Below, in pieces: positions 11,429 through 21,746 of a stretch of DNA of 64,000 bases; positions within the stretch are counted from its first letter, which is position 1; every line of letters begins with the position of its first letter. A program made the position numbers and the translations under genes. Source of the stretch: Laburnicola sp. R22_1 (taxonomy: Eukaryota; Ascomycota; Dothideomycetes; Pleosporales; Didymosphaeriaceae); NCBI GenBank assembly GCA_014281115.1, contig JACONQ010000006.1, forward strand, positions 372,001-436,000, written 5' to 3'. The notes beneath the pieces are model-generated. The model had not been told where the DNA came from, made no database searches, and worked only from the letters and a program-made list of their open reading frames with translations.

Positions 11429-13292
11429 ACGTGGTTTACTAGCGAGTAACCCACACTAGTAAGCGCGCCACCTTTGCTAAGACTTTACTAAACTATTTTA
11501 TTTATTATTAGACTGCGTTATAACACTACTTAAAAATATATACTAAGTTAATATATCTAATTTAGATTCTTCCTCTTTAACTTTCTAGTAGGTTTGCGTA
11601 TTGTGTCTAGGTTGCCTGCAAATACCATAACGCTATTAAGTTAATGGCCCTGTTGCAGCGCGACTAGTACCTAACAACTATTTACCCTTTTTCTATCCAC
11701 TAGCGTCCTTAGGAGTAGCTAGCTAAGATCTCTCTACTATTATAAGTGATCTCTAATGCTGAATATACCTCCTTTTACGCGATTTTCGCCTTATAGTCTT
11801 CTTAATTATCTTGCGAAGGCCTATAATTTTATCTAACACTAGTACCTAACTATGCATTGCACTTAGAGCGCCTTTTTTAAGCTTCTTAAGTACCTACATA
11901 GTTAAAGTTAGTGATAAATTAAAGTGATCTCTAATTCTCTTGCGAACCAGTGTTGATTGCGCCTTAAATTCGCGTAGGTTACTTGGTGTTTTAGACTCCT
12001 AGGTGGTAGGCTCTTTAATGGGCAGACTAGGTGTACAGATGCGGATGTTAAGATGCTGCAACACCTCCTCTGATTTAATGGGACTAGCCCAGCACCGCGA
12101 AAACCACCCTTAATTATCTCTGCAGAGAAAACCTTTAAAAACGCGGTTTTAAAGACTGGGAGGAACTCGATCTTTGTAATATGGGTTATTAGCTAACGCG
12201 TTAAGCCCGAGATCTTAGCACTATATGCCTTCTTTAGTGGGGAGAAATAGCCTACATCTAATAGCTATAGTAGGTATAACAAATATAGTAGTATATAGAG
12301 AGTAATAATCTTATGTTTCTTATAGTAATTCTAGAACTTAATTAAATTATAGCTCTTATAGCTATTAATAACTAGCAGCTAATAGATTCCTTTAACACAT
12401 TCCTTTGTATGCGCGTTAAAGTGTTTTAACTACGCGATACTAAGCTTATTATTTGTCTAGCCGTTCTCGCTAACAGCAATTACCTAATTGCTAGGAATTA
12501 ACGCGTCTTTGTACCAGGTAAAGATATAACACTTGCTAGCGTAGATAATAAAGAGAGGGATTGCCTATCTAGTAGCGCAGATACCCTAGATTACTATAAT
12601 CCACTAGTAGTTGTCTGGCTGTATTAATTTGGGTTTTACACGCCTCTCTAATGCTATAACTATAAGCTAAGACTCTATAACCCCTATTAGAAAGCCTAAT
12701 TTATTAAAGTTATAGGTGTCCTTATCTGTAATGCTATACTTAACTTTAATGCCCTCTACAAGCTTAAACCACGCATTTATAACCTTAGAATCTTTCTATC
12801 GTGCCCTCTAGTTATCGTATAACTAAGACCAACGCGTTTTAACTTTACGTCTACGCTTAATAAACCTATCTGTCTAGTTTAATGCTAATAGGTGGCTTTC
12901 CTCTTTATAAACGTAGTGAATTGGCTATTGTGCGTATTATAAGCTTCGTAGGAGGGAATCCACGCGTGTCTAGCTCGATTATACAATTAATAAGCGCCTG
13001 CTTCTTAAGGAGAGTAAAATTCTTTAATTTAGGTAGGTTATCGCGTTGTGTAGTTATTCTGTTGCGTCTTTAATTAAGCGTTCTGCGATTAACGTTATAT
13101 AGCCCTGCTGCTGCTCGCTCTATAAGATTTGGGTCTTGTTCGATAGCTCTAATAGTAATAAGTAACTAAGCTTTATTAGATGGCTTAGAAGACATAGTAG
13201 GTGGTTGTATTATAATGGTATTGTTAGTAATGGTGGGGTCTTAGCAAAGGCGGCGCGCTTACTAGTGTAAGTTACTCGCTAGTAAACCACGT
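11429..13292 (-). mobile_element. pogo-like DNA transposon relic with TA target duplication
   Basis: Long terminal inverted repeats (left ACGTGGTTTACTAGCGAGTA; right the complement) extend through a GCGCGCC block to about 50 bp. TA flanks both ends (11427-11428 and 13293-13294), the hallmark of Tc1/mariner-pogo insertion. The internal sequence encodes a minus-strand transposase relic. The element sits between module copies C and D. Confidence 0.85.
11560..13195 (-). pseudogene. pogo-like transposase relic
   Basis: From ATG at 13195 the minus strand reads MSSKPSNKA, a stop, then LLITIRAIEQDPNLIERAAA and a psq-like HTH (GLYNVNRRTLN). Farther on are NFNKLGFLIG (first acidic motif, now Asn-Lys), LLVINSYKSYN (second motif, Asp now Asn) and LLDVGYFSPLKKAY (third motif Asp kept). 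Stops are frequent and consistent with RIP. The downstream end is approximate because the C-terminal region is poorly recognisable. The relic is non-functional. Confidence 0.7.
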
Positions 13293-13293
13293 T

Positions 13294-13380
13294 ATATTAC
13301 TAAGTAGGGGGCTCTGCTTTTTTTGTTATGTTATTTGAGATAAAAGCCTTTGTCGTCCTACCTCTAGATTAACGCCATAT
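13294..13380 (-). repeat. Two-hairpin module, copy D (inverted)
   Basis: This is the inverse complement of the module: TACTAAGTAGGGGGCTCTGC, T-run, GTTATGTTATTTGAGATAAA, AGCCTTTGTCGTCCTACCTC, ending in AACGCCATA. It is adjacent to the TA duplication of the transposon at 11429-13292. Confidence 0.65.
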
Positions 13381-14874
13381 ATTTAGTATTATAAGTAGTG
13401 CTAGCTATACTTATTATAACCTATTAGAATACTATTATAAATAAATAGTACTTAATTAACTATTTTACTAAGGACTTATAACTTTGTTGTATTAGTTAGC
13501 AACGCACGCAAGGGTTAAATGTAAAACAAACAATATTACTGGCTAGCGGCTAAAACACATGAGCCTGACCCTTGTTGGCGATTTGCCCCCAGTTGATGCT
13601 ACGACTTGTGCAAGGGTGAAGCCGCATTCGCTAAGCACTGTACCAGAATCAGAATATCTCAAAGGATGGAGCTAGGGGAGTGCATCAAGGATGGTGGGAT
13701 GGGTGTAGGACTGAGCATGAAGACTGGTTGGTTTGGGAGCAACCGAGACAACCCATGCAGCTGATACCGTATTTGTGACACGCACAATGTGTCCCTTAAC
13801 GGTCACTTGAAGTATATCTGCAGTAGCTTGTCGCTGACTAGTCGCTTCCTATGCATCTTTGAATCGATCGCCCATTGCTAATTGGCCATTTTGATTACAT
13901 GTTAACATTCGCAAACAAAAGAGACTAACTTATATGCTTGCGATGGTCATGTATCTGAAGTGACCAATCAGTTTTGAGTATACTTACTGCTGATCAGTTG
14001 CGTCATACTAACGCTTCAGCACAAGCGCTTGAAGCTGATTGGTCACTTCAGATACATGACCGTCCCAAGCGTACAGCACACACATGGTACTAATTGGTTG
14101 ATCTTGGGCTTAGACCCAAAGCCTAACGCTGATTGGTCAATATGAGTTCATAGAGTCGCTGACAGGGATACTTAGGAAACTTAAGATACTTATGTCCTAC
14201 ATGTGTTTCCTTGCAGTCAATAGTCACTTTGAGTACGCTGCTCCACTTTTAAATGCAGAATACCATAATCCCACTGTTGTCACATCAACCACGACTCACT
14301 CGGGTTCGCTCCAATGTCTTACGCGCTATACTATGCAGCTTATCGAGCCTCTATAGCACGCTAGTGGTTCTTTTGTAACGGTTTGTTGGGTAAAGATATC
14401 ACGTGTGCCGCGTGTGTTGGCCTAGTGCTCCTTCCTCCCCTCCATGAGCAGTTTCTACACTCGCCTTGATCATATATACGTCATGAGAACAGACTCTGCT
14501 AATCGACTTAGAAGAGGTGATCACAACATAACAGAATACAACACACGATTATACCTTTGACTTACTGCTTCGCGCGGCTACACCTTGATTAATTGCACTC
14601 ACCGCAACATCCTTCCTTTCTGAAAAGTCCTCTTAATGCTCGCACTTCCGACACATGTTTGAAAGTCACCGTAGCATTAACTGTCACCTTATCAACTTGT
14701 TCGCCTGGCTCAAGACAACCTTTGAGCAGCTCTGAACAAGTGTCACTCGTCACTTCTCTTTTCGAGTGGAAACGTCTTCAAGCTAGAAAAGTACTACGAA
14801 ACCCATACAATATAGCTTCGCGGCATTCGATATTCGACAAACCCCGGACTGTTGAAGCAAAGTGGAAGCACGCT
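13381..14874. other. Edge of the balanced-composition island and upstream region of the transporter gene
   Basis: Up to about 13500 the sequence is AT-rich; after that it is balanced and lacks RIP-like TpA excess. No gene was recognised before the transporter start. A short MITE lies at 13933-14073. An in-frame ATG exists upstream of the chosen transporter start, at 14593, but the translation between is not transporter-like. Confidence 0.4.
13933..14073. mobile_element. Short foldback MITE-like element
   Basis: A ~141-bp unit with inverted repeats of about 45 bp. The left arm contains GGTCATGTATCTGAAGTGAC followed by CAATCAG; the right arm contains the exact complement (CTGATTGGTCACTTCAGATA, then CATGACC). 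Related fragments (TGATTGGTCA) recur near 14110. No coding capacity is seen. The superfamily cannot be told and the target duplication is unclear. Confidence 0.6.
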
Positions 14875-16376
14875 ATGGCACCAAGCTTCACGCACACTGC
14901 GTCGCTAACCGACGTCTTGCACATGGCAAACGAGGAAAAAGAAGCAGTCACCGACAAACAAGGCCCTCCGCCTTATACCGCAGACTTTGCACAGTCTCTT
15001 GCCGCAACGATCGACCCAACGCCTGTTAATGACAAGGTCACCTACCCCGAGGGTGGCCGCGATGGCTGGTTGGTGGTGTTAGGTGCTTTCTGTGGCTTAA
15101 CAGCGTCGCTCGGTATCTACAACACATCAGGGGTGTTTTCGGCGGTCATTGCAGAGACAATCTTGCCGGAAGTATCTCCTTCTACACTTGGCTGGCTATT
15201 CTCAGTCTACGCCTTCGTGAACTGGTTCTGTGGGGTCCAAGTCGGACCAACTTTCGATGCGATAGGCCCGCGTGCACTGTTAATCGCGGGGACCGTCTGC
15301 ACACTCGTCGGCATTTTCTCGATCAGCGTTTGCACAGGTAGGATTGGTCTTCCTGAAATCCTTTGTGCATTATTCATACTGATCACGATACAGAGTACTA
15401 TCAGATCCTGCTGTCATACTCCATCTTGACAGGCATCGGTTCATCCCTCCTCCTTACACCATCCATGGCATGCGTTGCTCACTGGTTCATGGAGCGTCGC
15501 GGTCTCGCCAGTGGTATTGCATTTATAGGAGGCGGTTTCGGGGGTGTCCTGTTCCCGTTGATGATACAGTCACTCCTCCCGAAAGTCGGATGGGGATGGT
15601 CAATTCGTATCCTTGGATTCGTGCTACTCGTGTTTTGTGCTATTAGCGTAGCATTCTGCAAAAGCAGAGTTCCACCACGCAAAGGAGTTGCAACTACCTG
15701 GCGAGATACCCTGCCGGACCCGCGAATCTTTATGGATGGAACAGGAGCCATGGCAGCTACGACCGCTGGAGTTCTTTTGACGGATCTGGCCTACTTCATA
15801 CCTGTCACCTATGCGCCGAGTTACTACATCGCCAGGCAACATCTGCCCGATCAGGAGGCATTGACGGCGTCGGCGGCGTTCGCATACCAACTCCTCGCCA
15901 TTCTCAATGCCGCGTCATGCGTCGGCCGGGCTGTGACAGGTCACCTGGCCGATCGGTTCGGCAGATACAACACCATGATCGTCTCATTGAGCCTCTGTAC
16001 GGTTTCAGTCTTGTGTTTTTGGTTGACGGACATTCTTGTACCCGATCTACCTAACGACGCACTCCTGATGGTTTTCGTATTGCTCTTTGGTTTCGTCAGC
16101 GGCTCAAACGTTAGCTTGACGCCGATCTGCCTAGGCCAACTGTGCGACACTCAAGAGTACGGGCGATACTACGCAAGTTGCTTCACGGTAGTAGCTTTTG
16201 GTGTGTTAATCAGTATCCCAGTTGCTGGAGGCCTTCTCGATGCCGTGGAGGCTATTGGCAAAGAGAAATATTGGGGCGCCGCTCTCTTTACTGGACTGAG
16301 CTACGTGGCCTCTCTTCTATGTTTTGTATGGGTCAGAATCAGGGTAAAGGGGTGGAACTGGAGGACGAAGTGGTAG
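14875..16376 (+). CDS. MFS transporter, monocarboxylate-transporter type (one intron)
   Basis: A predicted plasma-membrane major-facilitator protein of about 481 residues encoded by 14875-15337 joined to 15394-16376. After a hydrophilic, cytosolic-looking N-terminus comes the sequence PEGGRDGWLVVLGAF, typical of fungal monocarboxylate transporter-like (MCT/MCH) proteins. It is followed by about twelve hydrophobic segments and the loop WFMERRGLASGIAFIGGGFG, also characteristic. The second half contains GRAVTGHLADRFGR, the usual MFS loop after the seventh or eighth helix. The start at 14875 (MAPSFTHT) gives a normal family length and avoids a non-homologous extension. Substrate cannot be told: family members carry monocarboxylates, riboflavin or unknown metabolites. 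The gene shows no stops or RIP signature, unlike the surrounding AT-rich DNA. Confidence 0.85.
15338..15393 (+). other. Predicted 56-bp intron of the transporter gene
   Basis: Donor GTAGGATTGG at 15338, a CTGAT branch-like site at about 15379 and acceptor ATACAG ending at 15393. Splicing joins SISVCT to EYYQILLSYS and keeps phase into the long downstream frame. The alternative acceptor TATCAG, ending at 15404, breaks the frame. Confidence 0.8.
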
Positions 16377-17951
16377 GAGATCGGTCTTGTTGCTGGAAGG
16401 TGGCAATGTGATGTTGTAGGGATCGTGAATTATATTAAGAGTTTAAGTCCCAGCAGGTGTACATTGCTGCACAGCCACGTGTACGATTAGTATCTCACCG
16501 CTTCCTACGAAGTAGTTGCCGACCAATGACCTGGATACGGCGCAAGTACCCATTGCGCGAATGGGCAGAAGCCAATACCTTTTTTCGGCTCCATTTCGAT
16601 GATCATCGCTATGCGCGCTACCTATGGTTGATTTTATACGGAAGTACGGTCTCTATCTGATTAACTAAGGGGTCTTAAAAGAACTGTGCGATCTTTTGTA
16701 ATTAACGGAGACGTGGACTTCCGCACGTCCATTCTCGCAAGCCTTAAGAACGTATGTATGCCACGTAGTGTTAATAAACGAGCCTTGCATGTACCTGAGG
16801 CCTTATTTCTAGCGCTTAATATCACTGCACACAAGAGTGCTTGCTTTCTTCCAAACGGATACACAACAACAAGCATTCCATAACTTTCAGCATGTTGCGA
16901 AGAAAGGCCCACTGTGAACGGTCGGTAGGCACTGTATTTCAGCTACCCAACCCAGATGCAATTTACAGACAAGATGAAGACAAGAGAAAGGTGGGCGGTC
17001 ACTCTGCTTTGTGTGGGTTGGCGCACGGCTAAGCAAGCTCGTGGGAGAAGGAGTGACAGACGGATGGAAGCAACTAGGAGCGTACAGTACCGTAGCGTAC
17101 AGTACTGTGGACTAAAGCGCTTAGGCCAGCAGCCTAGCCATATGATATCGGGCTCAGCCCGTTGCACCCATAGTCGGCTCGCTCGGTGCATATGTTATTC
17201 GTTTATAGCACGTATGCTGGCTTCTCCTTCAGTAACGGTTATCAACACCGTCGGAAGCACCTAGTGATCGCTTAGGCCCTAGCAATCTATAATCCGTCTA
17301 TTACCTCCATATTTGCGCTCTTGTATATGTGCATCCATACGCTAGACGTGTAGTCCATGGCTGGTGCGACAACAGTCTCATGTTGGAGTATGATTCAGAT
17401 GTTAGTTAATCTGTCTATAGACTAAGGGCATAGGCTATGATCTATATGCACCAGATGTTGGCTGTGGCGGCTACATGTGAGCCTAAACAATCTTCAATAC
17501 CTCGTACAGCTATCGTGCTACAGGCGGTGTGATCATGCACAACCACTTAAATGTAGTAGCGGCTATAGAGTCATTAGTTCATGTGTTCGCGACGTGCGCT
17601 GTCTGCTAAAGCGTGGAGTTCTTTGTCATGCCTAGGGTTCGGCTTTGTCCTGCTGTAAGATGACTACTATGAGTGTGCTTAAGGTAAGGATAGTATCCAA
17701 GGCAAGTCTTGTAGGACTGCTCATAGAATATTCGCATATAATCTAACAGAAGTGATTAAGCAAATTAAGTGGATATTTATTCCTGTACCCTCTCGAGACG
17801 TCAAGGAAAACACAATATGGCCAGTCCTCTGATCTGACCTAGGTTCAAGTTAGGGATGATAGCCCTATAATAGCAGCTGTCTGTGGTCAGAGACGTAGGA
17901 GCACTCTGCCAGTCCAAACTGTCATTCGCAAGGTGAAACAAAACCTAGGTC
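16377..17951. other. Intergenic region, no supported gene
   Basis: Balanced composition. Several overlapping small frames on both strands show no recognisable motif and look accidental. A short direct repeat CGTACAGTAC occurs at about 17081 and 17096. I see nothing else I can support. Confidence 0.4.
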
Positions 17952-18782
17952 TCATCCGTATACACCGTCATTCAAGAGATCCGAAGTTGAAAACCAGTTA
18001 TAGAAACCAAAACCTTCCGTCCAGAGCCATTCGTCAAAATCGAAGTACATGTCCAGAGCCTCATCGGTGCCTGTCGGAGTTTGGAAGGGAGGGCTGTCGG
18101 AGGACGCGGGCCAGCTTTCGACGGGTGCCAAAAGACTACGTGATGTGGTTACGGGCATCGAGAAGCCCGCCTCCATATCTGCCATACCTGATCCAAGCCT
18201 GCTAGGAAATTGAACTAAGCTCTCGGTGTCCGAAGGCCTCCACGGCGTCGCTACTGGCGTCAAAGGCCCCATTCCAATGCCCACCTCACCTAGTCCAACC
18301 GAGTCTGAATATTGGGTTGAACTCTCCGTCTGGCCCTCGCTCAGGTCCACCTCGAACTGCCTAATATAATCCCCCATCGTGACCCCCATTGTCTTCTTGA
18401 ATACGCGACAGAGATAACTCGGCGTGACTCCCACCTCTTTCGCTAGCTCCTTCAAGCCATATTTCATGGTCGCATTATCCTTCTTTATCCGTAAAAGCGC
18501 TAGAGCCCTTGTGACAATCTCCTCACGCTGTCCAATGAACGTTGCGTCATCCGGCTTGCACCTGTGGCAGGGTCTAAATCCGTCGTGTCGCGCTTGGTCT
18601 GTTGTATCGTAAAACACAACATTTGCTCTTCGAGCAACGCGTGCGGGGCAGGTGGGACGACAGTAGATCTTGGTGGAATTTACACCATAAAGAAAGGAGT
18701 AGTGGGCAGTGGGATCGCGCTGCGTAATTGCGCGCCAGCGGGAGTGAGTGCATTGGAATGGGTGAAAATTGTATGACTGCAT
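17952..18782 (-). CDS. Ada-type metal-binding / AraC-HTH protein (methylphosphotriester repair-like)
   Basis: A 276-residue protein. Residues about 10-75 form an Ada metal-binding domain: RWRAITQRDPTAHYSFLYGV, then YCRPTCPAR (two zinc Cys, the first being the family's methyl-acceptor position) and GFRPCHRCKPD (the other two zinc Cys). Residues about 85-140 are an AraC-like HTH (GLKELAKEVGVTPSYLCRVF, then KKTMGVTMGDYIRQ). The C-terminal half is low-complexity and acidic, ending with a Trp/Phe/Asp-rich stretch (DMYFDFDEWLW) that resembles an acidic activation segment. There is no alkyl-guanine methyltransferase or AlkA domain. Bacterial Ada and AdaA use such domains to sense methyl phosphotriesters and activate repair genes; a nuclear regulatory or repair role here is inference. 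The gene is intact and un-RIPped. The start at 18782 directly precedes the conserved domain. Confidence 0.85.
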   Translation of the reverse strand: MQSYNFHPFQCTHSRWRAITQRDPTAHYSFLYGVNSTKIYCRPTCPARVARRANVVFYDTTDQARHDGFRPCHRCKPDDATFIGQREEIVTRALALLRIKKDNATMKYGLKELAKEVGVTPSYLCRVFKKTMGVTMGDYIRQFEVDLSEGQTESSTQYSDSVGLGEVGIGMGPLTPVATPWRPSDTESLVQFPSRLGSGMADMEAGFSMPVTTSRSLLAPVESWPASSDSPPFQTPTGTDEALDMYFDFDEWLWTEGFGFYNWFSTSDLLNDGVYG

Positions 18783-18924
18783 ATTGATGAAGAACAGCCG
18801 TGGAGTACGTCTTCAGTGGGACTTATTAGAAAGTGGTGAAGGCTGAGTGCGGTGACGTACCTGCGAGGAATAATGTGACGTGGGGCCATAAGGAAGATGA
18901 CGTGACCATGTCACGTGGTCGGTA
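18783..18924. other. Upstream region of the Ada-like gene, target of a transposon
   Basis: This ~140-bp stretch separates the Ada-like start codon from the DNA transposon at 18925. The promoter of the Ada-like gene is therefore truncated or displaced by the insertion. The inverted pair CGTGACCATGTCACG lies at 18901-18915. Confidence 0.4.
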
Positions 18925-19013
18925 CCCTGCCTTGGCAGTCAATGCGCGCAATCAGTCAACGCGCGCTGGAGAGATGCAACACACCAACTTTGCCACACCA
19001 TAACTCCACCAAT

Positions 19014-20360
19014 ATGGATCCCATCGAGGCTGCGATTACAGCAATTGAATTGCTAGGACCAGGAGAAAATTTTACGTATACAGAAATGGCGAAAAGATTT
19101 GGTGTTGTACGGTCTACGTTAACGCGAAGGCACCAACGCGTATCGCGCGCGCGCGAAGTTACCGACAAGAATCGACGAAATCTCAACCAACACCAAGAGA
19201 GGGAGCTCCTACGATATATTGAACGCCTTACTGAGCGTGGCCTACCTCCTACACGTCAAATGATACGGAATTTTGCGTCCTGTATTATTAAGAAGGATGT
19301 CTCAATGGCGTGGGCTGATCGATTTATCAAGCGCCACCAAGAGGACTTAATAATAAGGTGGTCAACTGGGCTTGATAGGAATCGCCACAACGCTGATTCA
19401 GAGGCAAAATACAGGCTCTACTTTGAGCTTCTGCATGAGAAGATTGCAAAGTACGGTGTAGAACCTCAGCATACGTACAATATGGATGAGAAAGGCTTTC
19501 TCCTCGGTATCACCGGCCGTTCGAAAAGGGTGTTCAACAGGCCTCTATACATGAGTCGACAAGTGAGGCAGGCACTACAAGACGGCTCTCGCGAGTGGAT
19601 TTCAACACTTGCATGTATTTGCGCTGACGGCTCTACTGTTGATCCAGCCCTAGTCTATAGGTCCGACGCTGAGACCCTACAATCAAGCTGGGTTGAAGAA
19701 ATCGACAGTAACTCTTATAGAGTCTTCATCACCTTATTAACCTCTGGCTGGTCAAACAATCAAATCGGCATCGCATGGCTCAAACAGGTGTTTGATCGGT
19801 GTACGAAACCAAAAGCTGGACGATCATATCGACTACTAATAGTTGACGGCCACGGGTCTCACCTTACTATGGATTTTATCGACTACTGTGACCAGAACAG
19901 GATTCTCCTTGCGATATTTCCTCCTCATTCAACCCATACGTTACAGCCTCTCGACGTCTGTGTGTTCAAGTCTCTCTCAGCTACTTACTCACAAGAGTTG
20001 TCAGAATATCTCTACAGGAGCCAAGGACTATCAACAGTCGCAAAGAGATATTTCTTCACCCTTTTCTGGAAGTCCTGGATCACTACTGCTACGCCGCAAT
20101 TGATCATGAGAGCTTTTGAATGTACAGGGATCTGGCCACCAGATTCGTCAACTATCCTCAAGAGGTTCAGTCAAGAGACTCCACCAGAGCGAGAATCACG
20201 AGAGAGCTCTACGTCAATACTCAGCGCGTCAGACTGGCGTAGAATTGAGCGACTATTACGCTCTACCGTCAAGGATATCGCCACCGAGGCGTCGCGCAAG
20301 CTCAGCCAAACTATACATACAATCTCTGTACAAAAGCAACTCCTAGAGTATGAAAACTAG
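19014..20360 (+). CDS. pogo-like DDE transposase, 448 residues, C-terminally truncated
   Basis: The start at 19014 (MDPIEAAITAIELLG) was chosen because it begins the N-terminal HTH. Upstream in-frame codons run into the inverted repeat. Residues about 1-45 form a psq-type HTH (FTYTEMAKRFGVVRSTLTRR), 55-115 a CENP-B/Tc5-type HTH, and 150-330 the DDE_1 core. Catalytic Asp are seen in YNMDEKGF (D158), LIVDGHGSH (D278) and LQPLDVCVF (D314), a DD35D spacing typical of pogo/Fot. The frame ends at TAG 20358, but recognisable coiled-coil and basic tail sequence continues to about 20889 with several stops. The catalytic part is intact, so activity is possible but the tail is lost. Confidence 0.85.
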   Translation: MDPIEAAITAIELLGPGENFTYTEMAKRFGVVRSTLTRRHQRVSRAREVTDKNRRNLNQHQERELLRYIERLTERGLPPTRQMIRNFASCIIKKDVSMAWADRFIKRHQEDLIIRWSTGLDRNRHNADSEAKYRLYFELLHEKIAKYGVEPQHTYNMDEKGFLLGITGRSKRVFNRPLYMSRQVRQALQDGSREWISTLACICADGSTVDPALVYRSDAETLQSSWVEEIDSNSYRVFITLLTSGWSNNQIGIAWLKQVFDRCTKPKAGRSYRLLIVDGHGSHLTMDFIDYCDQNRILLAIFPPHSTHTLQPLDVCVFKSLSATYSQELSEYLYRSQGLSTVAKRYFFTLFWKSWITTATPQLIMRAFECTGIWPPDSSTILKRFSQETPPERESRESSTSILSASDWRRIERLLRSTVKDIATEASRKLSQTIHTISVQKQLLEYEN

Positions 20361-20889
20361 GGCCTTCGAGAGGCGCTAATCAACCAAAAAAGGCGCTAAA
20401 CAAAGGGCAAGACTCTGCCCTTTGAGCAACCTGATGAGTGGCATGGCGGAGCTGTTTTCTGGTCGCCCGCTCGAGTACAGAGGGCACGTGAGTCTCTTAC
20501 TCAACAAGAGACCTACAAATAATAATTACTATACCAGAAAAACGAGCAAAAGGAGATCTGGATAGCTAATCAACAACTCAAAGCTCGATTACTACAGGAG
20601 AAGCGTGTTGCGCGCGCAGAAGCTAGAGAGGCGCGCGCGAGGGAGAAAGCTGATTAGGCTGCTCAGCGACGCCTCAATTAACAGGCTCGTAGGGCGCAAA
20701 GACAACTCCAAAATTGTATTAAATTGTCTAAAAAGGGTAATCAAAAGGCCTTAGTCTCTACCTCTAGGCCTATTAAGAAGAAAAAACTAGTGCGCGCACC
20801 TGAGAGAGTTGATAGAGCTACGCCTGCCCTACCAACTCGCTCCTCGCGCAGGGGCCGAACAATCAAAACACCAACTCGATACTTATAAT
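20361..20889 (+). pseudogene. C-terminal tail of the transposase, beyond the premature stop
   Basis: The same frame continues after the stop with GLREALINQKRR, PDEWHGGAVFWSPARVQRAR, a charged helical stretch (EKRVARAEAREARAREKAD) and a basic end (SRRGRTIKTPTRYL) before a TAA near 20889. In-frame stops are all TAA or TAG at likely Gln or Lys positions, clustered between 20358 and 20690. Fot/pogo transposases often have such a charged tail. Confidence 0.65.
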
Positions 20890-21049
20890 CTAAGTAGCTA
20901 GCAATTATTTGTAGGCCTAGGAGACCTCAACACTAAAAAATCTAGTGATAATAACTATTGTATGAGTCTCTACAGCCTCATATATAGTTGGCGGCGCGCG
21001 CGCGCGCGCGCGTTGACTGATTGCGCGCATTGACTGCCAAGGCAGGGTA

Positions 21050-21270
21050 GTTCAACATCTAAACAGCTTAGGATTCGGTCCCGAGAAAAACACGACAACA
21101 GCGAGAATTTCACTTTTTGGAATCAACGCAGTTTATCGCACAGAAATGTTCACTCTAGACATTAGTCGATTGGCCAGCACTCAGGCATAGCGCCCACTGC
21201 GACCCAAAGCGGAGAACTGGCACAAAGAACACAACGTCTGGTTTCAGAGGAAGCGTTATGCAGTGATCTA
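21050..21270. other. Short un-RIPped flank, nothing recognised
   Basis: Balanced-composition sequence between the DNA transposon and a MITE. It ends the host-like island. No frame or motif was recognised. Confidence 0.35.
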
Positions 21271-21746
21271 AGGGCCTGTTCAGTAGACGTAATTTCATAT
21301 TATAATTCTAAGCTGAAATTAACTTAGTATGTATATTAGTTGCCGTCGCCCCTCTATAGTATACTAGCTGCTTTAAGTAGTTAGGAATTATAGTAGTGTT
21401 TAGTATAACTTTAAGACTAATATAGATAAAAAAAACACTACTAAAAAGCTAAAATTACTTTAGTAAAATTAGAAAACTATTATATAGCTATTTTTATATA
21501 GATAGTATAATTTTATCTTAAATAAGCAAGATAAAATAAAAATATAGTAAAAGTAGCTCTAAATTAGCACTAATAAAGGTAAAACTTACTAGTAAGAAAT
21601 AGTAAAATTAGACTTTAATTTATAATATAAAAGTAAAATATATAGCCTATAATATACTACGCATAGCCTATAATATATATTTAATATAATTTTAGGGCAA
21701 CTTAGCAAAATTATACTTTAGAAATTACGCCTACTAAATAGGCCCT
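21271..21746. mobile_element. 476-bp MITE-like element
   Basis: Terminal inverted repeats of 26 bp with a few transitions: left AGGGCCTGTTCAGTAGACGT (then AATTTC), right the complement of AGGGCCTATTTAGTAGGCGT (then AATTTC). The interior is AT-rich with no coding capacity. The insertion marks the right edge of the island. The GGGCCTGTT terminus resembles those of several MITE families, but superfamily and target duplication are not clear. Confidence 0.7.

Larger units (their letters stand above)
18925..21047 (+). mobile_element. pogo/Fot-like DNA transposon with exact TA target duplication
   Basis: Terminal inverted repeats of about 42 bp: left 18925-18966 begins CCCTGCCTTGGCAGTCAATG; right 21006-21047 is its complement. 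TA flanks both ends (18923-18924 and 21048-21049). A (GC)n run of about 17 bp lies just inside the right repeat near 20994. The element contains a largely open transposase. It sits upstream of the Ada-like gene and transcribes away from it. Confidence 0.92.

Noticed and set aside
14593..14874. N-terminal extension of the transporter from an upstream in-frame ATG
   Set aside because: The extension is not transporter-like and would make the protein about 94 residues longer than the family norm.
15479..16150. Minus-strand frames of 69-90 codons inside the transporter gene
   Set aside because: Antisense shadows of a clearly coding plus-strand gene.
16457..17264. Several 65-102-codon frames on both strands downstream of the transporter gene
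   Set aside because: They overlap on both strands, have no recognisable domain and no gene-like context.
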